Notes: generated by a model not told the origin, from the letters alone. A stretch of DNA of 64,000 nucleotides from Caenorhabditis remanei (GCF_010183535.1 NC_071333.1:6632587-6696586), one strand, 5' to 3'. Shown: positions 24,556 through 36,917, counted from the stretch's first letter. A program made the numbers and translations.

Positions 24556-27141
24556 ATGCTCTTCTTAAGGCATTTCAGCATCTGTTTCTTATTTTATTCT
24601 GTTCGGGCTGAATTGGGAGTTCCGGAGTTGAGAGTTGTACCAAGTAAGTGTTCTGAGTTCGTTCAACGTAGTAAATATGTCAGGTCAGAATATTATTGTT
24701 AAGAATGATAACAAGTTAACTAATAGTTGATAGGTGAAAAACTCAGGTTTCAGTTTTGTATAACGACTAACTGAAACTTGCACTGTAACTTAACTTTCTT
24801 CAACTTTTACAAAAAACAGTACCTAATCGATTTGACATTTTCTATTCATCTGATATTGTCTGTTTCTAGATGGAGCCGATATCATGTCTGTACCCCGTGG
24901 ACCTCACGTACCCATTGGTCAATACACCGTCGGCAGAACCTACACTTTCGAAGTTTTCCTTGATGAAACAACTCAACATGACTACGTGATAAACAGCTGC
25001 TTCATGAATAATGATCAGATCATTGGTCCTAACGGGTCAGTTTAGATGTGGAATACTGTAGTTATTTTACTAACGTTTTAGGTGCGTGGATTGTGGGACC
25101 TGTATCAGCAAATCCGTGGAAACCGAGTCGTACAACAAACCCGGTGCTATCAAAAGAACTCTGGTAGAATTCGTTGCCAGATCATCCGTTAGTACTGATA
25201 TTAAGTTCATAAAAACAGTAGTTTCAATTTCAGACCATTCAATTCACTTGTCACATTACAAGATACTTATGCTCTGGGTGTGCCGAGGTAAGTGAATAAC
25301 CAATTCGACCAATTTCGTTTTGAATACTATGTAGTCAGATGACGTGTCAAAAAAAAGAAGCACCAACAAAGTATTGAGAAAAGGCGAGAAACGTGAACGC
25401 CCAAATAATACAATTTGTTTCCGAACCATAGAATTCCATGTAAAAAAGTAGTGCAGACACACCGGAGGGGTGGGTGGACGGTGACTAACAAAGCTGATGA
25501 AATGAAAGAATAAGTAAAAAAGAAGGACCGCCTTTTTCAGCGCTCCTGCCAACGGTACAATATGATTCCTTGGAGTCATTTTCAAGTCATTGGCCAGAAA
25601 GAGGAAGCCTACATGTACCCTCCAAGTGGATACCCGATTGGACCAATGGGTAAGTGTTTGTGAGACTTTATGTCTGCAGGGTTTTGCACGTTATAACTGA
25701 TTCTTCCTTTTCTTCTAAACTTCTACTTCTATGCATGAGATTCAGGAGCATTCCCTATTCCTATTCCTCCTAACATCTATCCAACTCCTCCTATGGGTGG
25801 ATTCCATATGCCTCCTCAAGCTCCTCCACAAATGCCACCTCCGGTCGGACCACCAGGTCCCCCGGCTGCATATGGCGGTAAGTTATAATATTTCATCTTT
25901 CTAACAGTGTGGCATGGTTTGATAATGTTCTTGGTGTAACTGCGGTGAAGCAGCATGTCTGTAATGAGATTGACTAATTACAGTACCCTAATATTTTTAC
26001 TACAGGAGGTGCTGGAGTGTGGCCATGGTGGGTATGGCTCCTAATCATTCTCCTTCTACTCCTCCTTCTTTGCTGTCTTTTGGCACTTTGTTTTGCTGCT
26101 TTCATGAAGAGAAGAAAGGAAAAGAAGACAACTGAGTGAGTTCAATTTTTTTTGTTTCAAAAGTAATACAAAAAAAGACAAAACAAAAATGATACGTCGA
26201 CCAATATTATTTTGGTTGGTTGACGTAGTCGTATAGTTATAGTCAGTTTCTGTTTCTTCCACAGTCCAAACATATGTACGCACAGAACAGAACAAATATG
26301 TTGGATTGAATGCAAAACATAGTTTGTACATTACATATCTTTTCTCTTTTTGCAGGGTTGTTGTCGTTGATGGCAAGGATTGTGCAGTTGGAACGGATCA
26401 TGTTACGATGACATGCGTCGGAACTGATACCCAGGATATTGTGAAAGTGCAACCAGCAGTACGCCATTTTTCGCTTTGAAAAAAGAAAGTACTATACATT
26501 TTTAGGTTGTCCTTGGAGCCGACAGTCTGGAACAACATCACCACCATCAACTACATCAACAAAACCAATACTCCCGAAATCAAGCGGAGTACGACCAAGG
26601 ATCTGTGATGGCCGGAGGATCTTATTCTCTGAGAGAAGGAGTGGTCCACGAGGGATACACACGCACTCTTCCGTAAGTTCTAACAATCCGCATACGGTAT
26701 GATCCGCATACAGTATGAATCCGCATACAGTACGATGATCTCTGATAATTCAGAAGAGAAGTCTACGCTGCTAATGATCGTTATGCCAGTCGCGACCGCT
26801 CATTCGAACGTCACAGCCAAGACAAGTACACCGATCGCTCGAGCTACCGTAACTTTGCCTATGAGAGAGATATGGGAAAAGTGGAGCCAATGGATGGATT
26901 TGATGAGGTCGAGACACGTGAACGCACGTATTGCTTGAGCGATGATGATCAGGAACTTGTCGAGAAGAATATCAAGAGAACTCATACTACCAGGTAATAT
27001 TGTAGAGTTGAAGTCTATTTTAGAGCTTGTTTCAGATACGTCACTGAAACCAGAGAGTACGAGCCAGAGCATGACAACGAGGAAAGAATGAGAGGAGACG
27101 AGTATCACCATGCCAGCTACACCCACAGCCTTCCGGTATAA
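24556..27141 (+). CDS. Single-pass membrane protein with ZP-C-like ectodomain and Pro-rich stalk, 466 aa
   Basis: Eleven exons: 24556-24643, 24870-25035, 25082-25187, 25234-25287, 25541-25649, 25746-25877, 26006-26135, 26356-26458, 26506-26672, 26754-26993 and 27036-27141; all phases close. A signal peptide (about 1-18) is followed by an ectodomain with clustered cysteines (NSCFMNND..CVDCGTC..FTCHITRYLCSGCAERSC). That pattern resembles the C-terminal half of nematode zona pellucida/cuticlin modules; a full ZP-N half is absent. Next is a Pro/Met/Gly-rich stalk (about 180-218), a strongly hydrophobic TM (about 223-250) followed by KRRKEKK, and a ~215-residue cytoplasmic tail rich in Tyr, Arg, Glu and His. 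AATAAA lies at 27415-27420. It may be an apical matrix or adhesion receptor; function is not recognised. Confidence 0.85.
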
Positions 27142-27495
27142 AATGCTTTTTTACAACTCTGGTGCTAATTTTTCGACAACTTTCATGTAACCCTACTTAT
27201 TTCTACCCACTTATTCTAGTATCAAAATTATCAGTCTTTCTTTTGTTTCAAATGTTTTCAAATGTTTTCAAATTTCTATTCTCATTTTATCGATTTCCAT
27301 TTCTACTTTGCCGACGCCATTTTTTAAAACCTGCTTCTATTTGTTGTATTCTGATATCTCTAAATCTGTCGATCACTCCCAATGTCTTTCTTTCTTTTTT
27401 TATTTTCCTGCTTAAATAAAACTGACTAAAACGTTCAATTATGTGGTGGTCCGAACATTTAAATGCTCAAATATTTATTATCCCAAATAACACAT
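27142..27495. other. Convergent 3' UTR interval
   Basis: A T-rich spacer between two convergent genes. It holds the AATAAA of the plus-strand ZP-like gene and the 3' end of the minus-strand secreted protein gene. Confidence 0.6.
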
Positions 27496-28848
27496 TCAAT
27501 CAACACGAGTCATTGTGAGATAGAAGTAAAGTACTTCGCCCAAGTCGTTATCCACTTTTACAAGAATTTCGTCTTGTTCAACATAGCCGACGCCATCTGA
27601 AATAGAAAATTGACCCTCATCATCTCGAACTACAGTTTACCGGTGTAACTGAACGCGGCGTAGTCATCGGCAACCTTCATCACTTTAGCTGGCAATTTTT
27701 TCTCTGTAATTGACTTGACGGTGACCCTGTAAACTAATTAAATATGTACAAAAGTTAACTTGATGCTATGTAGACAAAAATTAGCGTACTGTTTCTGTCC
27801 ATTTCCCGAAACGTAGAACATGATTTGTCCCCTTTCAAACTTCTTGATGGTCACGAAGTAAACATTAGCTGGAAAAAATGTATTATGGACTTATCTTGAA
27901 ATGTGATCTACAACTTACTTTCCGAAACAAAACGATCAGTCTTGTTGGCGGTCACGCGGTTCAAAGTGATGCTATCAAGGCGGAGAGTGTCTGAAATTGT
28001 AATTAATTATCGGAGAACACACTAATTAACTCACTGGAAGAGAGACTCGAATTGTCTCCAGTCAAAACATCGTCAACCGATGGGAATTCCACATCTTTAA
28101 TGGTGACCTGGCTGTTGGTCACGTTTCCAGATGCTCCCTCACTTTCAATGACTTTGGTGTCACTAGGGGGAGGAGTAACGGTGTCCGTTCCGGTTGATTC
28201 GCGGGTAGTTTGAGTCTCATTTCGCACTTGTTCCATTTCTTCCGGAGTGAAAATTATGGAGGTGTGGAGGCTTGGAGGACGTGCTGAAATCAATCATGGG
28301 CTCAGCTCAAATATGCGGGATACAGTAACTCACGTGGCTCCAAATCCTTGGTACTAGCATAGATTAATGTGGTCTTCTCGATGCGTTTGGTAGTGAGAGT
28401 CACTTTTATTGGAGTTTCACGGACACCTTGAAGGACCTTGAAGGGAATGGAGATAACCGCACCTCTATCAGTGACGTTATAGGTACCATGAAGATCAGCA
28501 AAGACACTTGGAAGGGTTTGAACGTTGACTCTGGAAGGGAGAATTGATAAATAGAGAGGCAAGTGTTGAAACTAACGAGAAATTTCCACGTCCAACTACA
28601 AAGAACTGAATGGTTCCGGTTTCATTAGCTTCAAAACGAAGAGTTTCGTCGAATTCCGATTGGACGACGAGCTTGGTCTCAGAGCTCAAAGATTGGGACA
28701 CGTTCTCTTCTTCATCGGCGTTTTTGTAGATGGCTGGCGTTGGACAACGGTTGATTTGGATGCTGACAATTTTCGGAGCAGGACTTGAACGTCTCGACAA
28801 GACCCCGAGAGCCAAAGTTGAGAGGATGATAGCAGAAATAAAACGCAT
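27496..28848 (-). CDS. Secreted protein of unknown family, 351 aa
   Basis: Seven exons: 28848-28577, 28530-28334, 28283-28035, 27990-27919, 27868-27790, 27726-27641 and 27596-27496; the frame is consistent throughout. A clear signal peptide (MRFISAIILSTLALGVLS) is followed by RRSS. The mature chain has only one obvious cysteine (NRCPTP), several N-glycosylation sequons and many alternating hydrophobic/charged segments, suggesting beta-sandwich-like extracellular modules. A Thr/Pro/Glu-rich linker (about 160-210) separates an N-terminal portion from a C-terminal portion (about 240-351). There is no TM or GPI signal at the C-terminus (..YLTMTRVD). No domain family is recognised. Start and splice sites are strong. 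Confidence 0.85.
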
Positions 28849-30198
28849 TGAGGACGATCGCTGAGGGAAGAAGCCCGAGGCGAGGTTGGTGAATTATCAG
28901 TGAGGCCGCCGGTTTATATAGGATGGTTTAAATTCGATTAGAGCAATTTCCCAGCGCCCGCGGGTTCCGATTTATTTCTGGGAACGGTGAAACGATCAAG
29001 AACCGCAGATTTTATGATCGATCGTTGAGCTATTGATCTTTTTCAGTACGACGAAAGTAGAAAAAACCTTTCTTTGTATTCAGTGGTGATTATGAAACAC
29101 GTAGACAATATTATTAAAATTATCTAAAACGGTGCCATTTTCAGTAATTATGCGAGAGAAAATTCAAAAATAAAAGCTGAAGTTGTTTGTAAAATTGAAC
29201 CGTAAGATAGCTTCTTCATTTCTGTACTTTTTCAAACAGTTGTTCTGAAAACCTTCTGAGTACTGAAGTACACACATCTTTCAGTAGAAATTAGGCTTCT
29301 GCTTGTTGACCCTCGAAATTCTTTTTTTTCGTTTTGTCTATCTTCCACTTGTTTACAGTTTTTGCATACTCCAATATCCCACAATTTTTGGCAATGCCGT
29401 CGATTTGTTTACTCAAGTAACCCGACTGTTGTTCTTTTTAGTAAAACGACAAGAGAGAAGCAATGAAGACTGTTTCCAAATTTAGGTAGAGAGTCACACG
29501 TTCCCTCCTTCTCCTTTCTTATTTTTGCCCACCCTTTTCTTCAACATGCGCATTGTCTAAAAAAGAGTATGAATTCACTCCCATTAGTATGTGTGAACAT
29601 TTTGAAGACAGTTTCTAAATGGGCCTCTGTTTCTGTTTCCGTTGCTGTGTTCCATACTTGACTCCGCAAGTCAATATTTTTTTTTAGTTTTCAACACAAA
29701 GTTTTTTAAATTTTTTGAATGATTTTTTAAAATCTTATGACGTTTTTATTTGTTAATTGTAGTTCCAAAATAATACTGGCAATACTAATTCAAAAAGATA
29801 TAAAGCCCTCTCAACGTGATTTTATTGCCTGCTTTGAACTTTCTGAAAAACTCACATTTGCACACAATTTCCCATTTTTTAGCTCATTGAATGAAAGCAT
29901 AAAATAGAATAGGGTAAATTACTGACCCTCCAGTATCTGGTAGTTCAGTTTTTCAGTTTTAATTGTGAATCTCTTCGTAAAACGCGAATTTTTTCTGAAA
30001 ATTTCACACGAGCTAAAGTCGATTTTCCTTTTTAGCTAGTTATATAACAATTGCACTACGTATATTCTAATTTCCGCCGCGTTTAGTCTTTTCCTGTGTT
30101 GTGTTTCCACATGTGCTTTTTTGTTCTATTTTGATATCCCATCGTTATTTGCAATTTTTTTCATTCATTGTGGTTTTTAAAAAAACTAGTTTTTTCAG
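28849..30198. other. Divergent promoter interval (1.35 kb)
   Basis: Lies between two divergent genes. About 28850-29030 is GC-richer and is the likely promoter/5' UTR of the secreted protein gene. The remainder is AT-rich with T tracts. No gene is seen. Confidence 0.55.
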
Positions 30199-30890
30199 AT
30201 GACAGATTTAAACTGCAATTGGGAAAAACTCTTGAAACGTGCTCACTCACCAGATAAAGAAACTGAACAAATGTTCAATTATAATGAAGTCGTAAGTTCT
30301 GTAAACGAAAAAAACAGTTAAAAAAATTTAATCTTCCAGAAACAAAGCAAAACTGCTATAGCCGAGCACGTCCAGCAAGATCATACCGAAAAAGACAATC
30401 AATACGGTTATGGAAAAAGTTACCTCTACATATTGCCAAGAAAGATAAGTATCTATGGACCACATTTCAAATACGGTCCGAATCGTCGGCACTCGGAAGA
30501 GGTGAGTGGATGGGAATGAGTCAAGCTGTAACTGCTGAATTTAGGATGATGACGGTGACGATGGCAGAGAAGAACATGGTTCAGATGGTAGACCATGTGA
30601 TTCCGAATTAAATGAATCTAATGGAAAACCGAGAGAATCGGAAGAAGAGTCCCCATCCGATGTGCAGTTCTCAGAGGATAACCTGAAGGTTATTCATTTT
30701 CACCCTTTCCACACTAAAACAAGTTTTGAAATTTCTGAAAATCTTGTAGAATGGAAATGTAATTTTTTGTAAAGAATTACTTATTTGATTAGAAGTTCAT
30801 TTCAAAAGTGACTTTTTGCAGGGTAACAAAACTGACGATCAAAAAAAGGCACTTCAAACCGCGTGAATTCTCAATAAAACACCCGCTCTA
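30199..30890 (+). CDS. Small acidic protein with SIYGP motif, 155 aa, unknown function
   Basis: Exons 30199-30291, 30340-30501, 30545-30688 and 30822-30890, all phase 0. The ATG follows TTTTTTCAG directly, a typical trans-splice site. There is no signal peptide or TM. The middle contains RKISIYGPHFKYGPNRRHSEE, followed by a very acidic, Ser/Asp/Glu-rich segment and a short basic tail (RHFKPREFSIKHPL). The same motif occurs in the convergent neighbour at 31608-32576 (RKMSIYGPNFNCGP), so the two are probably diverged paralogues or share a binding motif. No known family is recognised. Probably intracellular. Confidence 0.8.
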
Positions 30891-31607
30891 AATGCCCCAT
30901 GTCATAATTTTGCTTATAAGTGATTTACTATACCCATCTCAATTTATGTTCAATTTGTGGAAACTGTACTGCCTCTTTATGTGGGAACTCACATTAGTTG
31001 GTCCCAACGCCACGTAACTTTACTTTTTGTCTAAGAGTCATTAATATTGTATTACTTCTTATGATTTCGTATTTCTAATAATTACATTTCTTGTTCAACA
31101 CGATTATGTCAAAGTGCTAATAACACTAAACGCTTTTTATCAACACAAGAGAACTTCATTGGTGTTTTTGATTCTCGTCATGGGTAAAAAATTACAGAAA
31201 AATCATTGAAAAGGTGAAAAATTTAATAGATTTTTGTCCAAGTCCCTGACAAATAAGTTAGGTTAAAAAGGAAGATTTGATCGTGACAAATGTAAGAAAA
31301 ATTGGTATTGAAATGAGTTTCACTACAAAAAATAGAGTTTGTGTGAGAGAGAGAGAGTGAGAAAATGGAACGATTGTTGGATGGGAGAGAGAAAAGAGAG
31401 GGGGTCACTGGTATCTAAATGGAATTGAATCTGAGAAGATGGGTAAATCTGGTAGAAGGAAAATGTGTTATGCAATGCAAGAATGCGGCATACAAGACGG
31501 TATCTCCTGGTATAGTGGTTACAATAGAAACATGGGGAAGATAAATAATTTGCGTACAAATGTGAGTAATTTGTTTTTTTTTTGTTGCAATAAGTACAGT
31601 CTGCGCT
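30891..31607. other. Convergent 3' interval
   Basis: An AT-rich spacer between the ends of the two SIYGP genes, with AATAAA just inside the 3' end of the plus-strand gene (about 30872) and a GA dinucleotide run near 31347-31357. No coding signal. Confidence 0.55.
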
Positions 31608-32576
31608 TTAGAATTTGTTGGCATAGAGATTGTCGTAGTGTTGGTATTGCTCGACTGGTGGGTATTGTTCGACCATTGGATATTGGTAGAACTCTTGATA
31701 TTGTTGGTAGTTCTGATACTCTTGGTACTGATACTGCTGGTTGTTACTGTCGAGGCTCAAGGCCATTCTGTTCTTCTGAAAGAATGTCGTTTTGATTTGA
31801 TCAGTTTTACACCCCCGCATGATTTGTTTCGAGTTTTCAGTTTTTTAGCTTTTTTCAGAATCACTGATTGTTGTTTCCGTTCTCAGAAAATTGGAATTGG
31901 GCCCCGCCGAAATTGGTGATTGAATTCAATTACACATGTTTTTATTCGTATTTGACGTGAAGTCTGAATACCCGATTTCTATTCTTTTCACCTGTCAGAA
32001 ATCATGTTTCTCTATACACTTTCTCCTGTTGTTCAAATAAGTTAATAAGTTATGGAGGTCGTTCGGAACACTGATTTTTTGAACTAATGATAATCATGAT
32101 GTCATTTTGAGGTTGTGAGGAGCAATTATGGAATGACGAATATACTTCCCTGAATGGTTGACTTACATTCTCATCGTTGAATTTCTCAATTTGAGCCTGT
32201 TGGGCTTTCTTCTGCTCTTCAAGAAGCTTCTGTTGTTTTTCCTGATCCGCCAATTGCTGCATTTTCTCACTCATTGCTTTCTCAGCTTCCTTCTTCATCT
32301 GAAAAGTAAAATGAGATATTTTGAAGGACGGGGTTACTGTATAACTTGGAAACTATGGGAATGCCTAAAAAATCCCCTTTTTCTATTACTAACCTTTTCC
32401 AAAAGTCGTTGCTTGCGAAGTTGAATTGGTCCGCAGTTGAAATTTGGTCCATAGATAGACATCTTGCGTGACTGGTTGATCACAACGATTGGTCCAGTTC
32501 CAACTGGCTCCATGTCATCGCTGTATTCTCTACGCTTACGAGGAAGCGCTTTACCCTCGTTCTTGTCACCGTTCAT
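31608..32576 (-). CDS. Small SIYGP-motif protein with coiled coil and Gln/Tyr-rich tail, 160 aa
   Basis: Exons 32576-32394, 32298-32167 and 31775-31608, all phase 0. The N-terminal third has KRREYSDDMEPVGTGPIVVI then RKMSIYGPNFNCGPIQLRKQ. The second exon encodes a charged, Gln-rich amphipathic helix (about 62-105), a probable coiled coil. The last exon is Gln/Tyr-rich (repeats of QYQ, EYQNYQQYQ, VEQYPP), a low-complexity, prion-like tail. An acceptor (TTTTTTCAG) ends 10 nt before the ATG. No signal or TM. It is convergent with the gene at 30199-30890, which has the same motif but an acidic instead of a Gln/Tyr tail. The family is not recognised. Confidence 0.85.
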
Positions 32577-35574
32577 GATCGGGATACTGAAAAAAGAGAG
32601 GATAAAAACCTCAAAAGGTCATTATGAAAACAGAAGGAAAAATGAGACATGAAAACAAATGTGAACTGAAATCCCAGGCACCTTTAAAAGAAAAGAAAAC
32701 ACCCGCCCCACATTCAATTTTCTTTTTTCTTTTCTGGTCGGTTTTTTCTTTCTTCATTTCATTTCTATTCTATATAACACATGAAATGGTATGATTGAAG
32801 AATGATAGAATAGTGAGAGCATTCTAGATGATTGAATAGGAAATGAGATTTTCTTGGCTCGACTCAAAAAAAGAAATGAGACGTTTGAAAAGGGAATCGG
32901 AGCAAAAAGAGATTGGTGACTATGGCGGCGGTCACAAAAAATGAGAAATGGGAAAAGGAACTCCACATTCATTCATCAATTCTCGTCTTCCCGACGGCAT
33001 CACATCATCGTTGGATTTCTTAGTGCTTTTTTTCCGAAAGACAAATGAGATGAAGTGAAAAATGACGAGAAAAAATTGAAGGAAAAAGTGCTCCTCCCGT
33101 ATTGAAAGTGTAATATGTTGCTGTTTCTGTGGCTTATCAGTCACCTGGCAAGAAAAAAGACAGCCACGTGATGCACAAGAACGCACTCAAGTTACCGATT
33201 GCGGTCACTTCTTTCTTGAAATCGACACTTCGATTCGAATTTCAGACTTAATATCGAGTGTAACTACAATGAAAGAAGACAAAGAAATGATAAGAAATAT
33301 AATCGTAGAGCCGTAAAACCGAACGTCGTTATTAATTGGTCATGGGTGTTTCTTTTTAGCTTTTTTCTGTGTTGGTTTTATTTTTTCTGAAACAGAAAAT
33401 AATTGGTCCTCAGAAATTGATACCCAGAAGCTCAGGGCAAACAACATTGGGAGGTTATTGGAGTTCAAAAGCTGAAAAGAAAATTACTTTTTTGTCTGAT
33501 TCCAATTGAAAACCGTGACAATTTATGATCTTCTGATGATTTCATCTTTGAAATTTCAACGGTACCGAAGAAGAAAAAATGAGAAGAAGAAGGAGAAGAA
33601 AAGAAGAAGAAAGAAGAAAAACGGAAATGCCAACAGAAGAAGAAAACGGTGAGAAATCTGATTGATTTCTTTTTCTCTTTGTCGTTTCTATTTTTCTCAT
33701 CAACAGTTTGTCAATTTGAAAGTTTAGATATATGTTGAAAGAAGATAGGCGAGAAATGCGGAGAAAGCAACGAAATCATTGGCCGTTCCACCGAGTGGAA
33801 TGAAAATCACGTGAACAGACCAGATAGGTCAAAATTTACCACAACGAAAAAATGTAGATAGTGTGAAGTTTCTAAACTCAATTCAACATACACAGATTTG
33901 TTAGAGTGTAGAGAATGATCACTAATTGTATGTGATTCGAAATCAAAGTGAAAGAAAAAAAAATTGAAGGAAGTGTGACAAAAAAAGACGTATTTGAAAA
34001 TGAAACAAATTGAAGGCTGTCAAATGTAGAAAGAACTGAAATGGAATGTGTTTGCTTTAGAATTAGAATCTGGAACTAATCGAGATGACTGTCAATCACA
34101 CTAAATACCGGTTCAACAAAAAAATTTCATTAAAAAAACAATTAAGAGGATTGCAATTGGAGCCACATTAAAAATGACTATATTTTCCTAAGCTGGTGAC
34201 GACCGCTATTCTCCCCATTCACTTCCCAAAAATTCTAACAAGTGGATCTGACGCTTTTCGATTATTATAAATGAAAAGACACGGATTTGATACAGATGTT
34301 TCTACAACTGTTTACTCATTTGTGTCTTATCTTTTATTCTCGTTTAAACATACATCAACATACACGACTAGATATTGGCTACAAAAACTTACTGGCCTTC
34401 ACTGGGGATACTTGCTTGGAGTCATTACAGACATACGGAGAAAAAGCGAGAGTTCAAACTGAGGTCGTGAAAAAAACAAGCACCATGAGTCAATGTTGCT
34501 CTCTCGCTGTTCGTCTCTGTCTATCTATACAGACGAAATGGTAAGACGGCACAAAAATACAGGCAATTATGGCAGAGCAGTCGGAGGGCACCCAAGAAAA
34601 TAGATTGGACTTTTTCTAAACGCAGACAGTCCGACGGACTGTCATTGACGGGGGACACGCTGGGGGTTGCATTAGTCCTCACTCGTCTCACTATCTGCGC
34701 GCACATTGTTCTAACAAATATGATGACTGGGCAGCGCGATTTTTTGTGTTACGTATGTCAAAACTAAACAAATCTTGGGATCTCTCTTTCTTTTGATAGG
34801 AAGAAGATAAAAGAAGGGAATACAATCGGTATTGTTAGAACATGTAAAGGCGAAGAAATGAGCACAAACTGTTTTGCCAGTATAACCACATGACAGACTT
34901 TGGAATTTCACAAATTGATAGCGCCCGAACGAGTCGTTTTATGAAACTCAATGGCAATAATCTTTTGAGAACTAAATGATGATAAAGCAAAGTGCCCTAT
35001 TACAGGTACAGTAAATGATAAGGTCTAAAATAATTTTTGAGAAATTATGTTTTATGTCCGTGGAAAAAGTACAATTGTATGAAACTCGTCAGAGAAAATT
35101 AATGTCATTAATGAAGGAAGAATGATATCATAATTCAAAACTTCAGACCTCTATTTTCAGATACTGAGAATCTATATATATATATATATGGTTCGATCAG
35201 ACAGAAAGCTGATCAAACATGTTTTGATGTAAATGAAATTTAAAACATAACTAACAAATGTGCTCTTTAATCTATTGATTTGTTCGAGAATGTTCATTTT
35301 CTTCTCCGATTCTAAATGGTACTATATTCCCACATTTTGGTCATGACTCAGCAGAAATCTAAAATATCATAAAATCTTGAAAGATAAAAAATACTGAAAG
35401 AATTCGAATATGCTAATGTTCCAGTATACAGTTTTATGGGCCAAAAATGGAATATAAATTCGGCACAAAATTTCCCAATAGTCACAAATCTTTTCTATTC
35501 TTGGTGTGGGAGGTGAGTTTATTTAATATCTTTCGCTTTCGTTACAAGAATCCAGTTGCAGATCCTAATCAAGA
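32577..35574. other. 3-kb intergenic region
   Basis: Upstream of the minus-strand SIYGP gene and of the LIM gene. Contents: purine-rich tracts (33560-33660), a GC-richer stretch 34560-34700 with a 19-nt palindrome at 34625-34643, and a TA dinucleotide run near 35176-35189. A small frame at 35447-35512 ends in a good donor, but does not continue in frame into the LIM exon, so it is at most 5' UTR. Confidence 0.5.
34625..34643. repeat. 19-nt palindrome GACAGTCCG-A-CGGACTGTC
   Basis: Nine-base arms surround one central A. It sits in a GC-richer stretch unlike the surrounding AT-rich spacer. It could be a dimeric transcription-factor site or a short hairpin. Only the symmetry is observed. Confidence 0.5.
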
Positions 35575-35838
35575 ATGTCCATCTGTCCAGTTTGCAAGAA
35601 GACTGTCTTTTTTGCCGAGAAAATCACCACTCTCGGATCGGACTGGCATAAGTCATGCTTTCGCTGCTCCAACGAGTCATGCAAGAAACTTCTTGTTTTG
35701 GGAAAGCAATCCGATAGACAAGGAAAACCATATTGTGCTCGTTGCCACTCAATCCTCTTCGGCCAACACAGCAACGGACCATCTGAAAGCAAAATTCATC
35801 AATTCCACGAAGGCGAGGTGGTTGTATATCGCATGTAA
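35575..35838 (+). CDS. LIM-only protein, CRIP-like, 87 aa
   Basis: A single-exon small protein of one LIM domain (two zinc fingers), probably a cytoskeletal or nuclear adaptor like cysteine-rich intestinal proteins. Zinc ligands: C4-x2-C7, H25-x2-C28, then C31-x4-C36, and C54-x2-C57. The C31-x4-C36 knuckle is longer than the usual C-x2-C. The motif FAEKITTLGSDWHKSCFRC matches CRIP-type LIM domains closely, and GKPYCARCHSILFG closes the domain. A TTGCAG acceptor ends at 35561, 13 nt before the ATG, so a 5' UTR exon or spliced leader is likely. The final Gly/His/Glu tail is short, as in CRIP. Confidence 0.85.
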   Translation: MSICPVCKKTVFFAEKITTLGSDWHKSCFRCSNESCKKLLVLGKQSDRQGKPYCARCHSILFGQHSNGPSESKIHQFHEGEVVVYRM

Positions 35839-36917
35839 AATAGACATCGATGTGATACCCATCAGCTGATTTCTTGATAATTTGTTAACCTTCCATCAAT
35901 TATTTCTTATCAGTAATTTATAACACCATTCACTGAAAATTTAATTTCGTCACAGTCGATAAATGTTGCTCTCTATAAATTCTGTAGAAGCTGTCTGAGT
36001 TAAAAACTGAAAATAGACAGCCGGATAATAAATGAATAAATATCTTCTGACTATGGAAGGTCGTTGAAGCCACGGAGGTCAACACTGAGGTAAAATTGAA
36101 AATTTTTGAGCGAGCGTATCTCATTTGCACTTTCCTCCGTCAAACTTCTCTGAGTAACCGATAGAATAGATGAAAGACTATTTTAATAAAAAGCTACCCT
36201 CACTTTAGTTAACTGTTTTTAAACGTTCTGTCAAAATCTGTTCAGAAACAAGTCCCGCCCGATTTTACCGAAATGGTTGGTTCAGCGGTATTGTTCTAAC
36301 CGTTTGACTCATCATTGATACGCAGGAATTATGTAACCATTTAGAGGGCAAGAGATTCGTCACATTCACTTTTTTTAGATTTTTGAATACTGAAGTTTTT
36401 AAAACAACTTACGTCTATACCGGCAGATTTTTAATCAGTTTCGTGCTAAACAGGATTCTCCAGTAAATTTGAAATCCACAACACCTGAAAATGTTTAAAA
36501 AAGAGATAACATTTTATTAAAGCAAGTTGCATTTGACTTCAAATGACCAAAGTCGGTACAATTTCAGTCAAATAGTCAATGACGGCTTCAGGCTGCCTGA
36601 GATTTCAAGACGTACACAACCAAGCATTAAATCGAGAGGCTAAATGCTCAATAATAAAGTATCAGAGGTGTGGAAATGATCCTTTTAAGAAGGGTGGAAA
36701 GATAAAAGGGATGGAGGAACAAACAAAGAAAATTAATACCATAAATTAGATGAAGGACCATACTTGAGAGGGATTGATTGGACGTGGTGTCCTTATTAGG
36801 AATTTGGAGAAATTTTTGGATGAGGGGAAGGCTGAGAAAGAAAATGCTTGTAAAGTCATTGTACAAGTGATCGAAGATGTGAGGAGTTCAAGGAAAAAAG
36901 AATAGTGAACTCTTGGT
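35839..36917. other. Convergent 3' interval
   Basis: An AT-rich spacer between the LIM gene and the transporter gene. No convincing coding frame. Confidence 0.55.

Noticed and set aside
35447..35869. 140-codon plus frame overlapping the LIM gene
   Set aside because: It reads the LIM exon in the wrong frame; zinc ligands appear only in the 35575-35838 frame.
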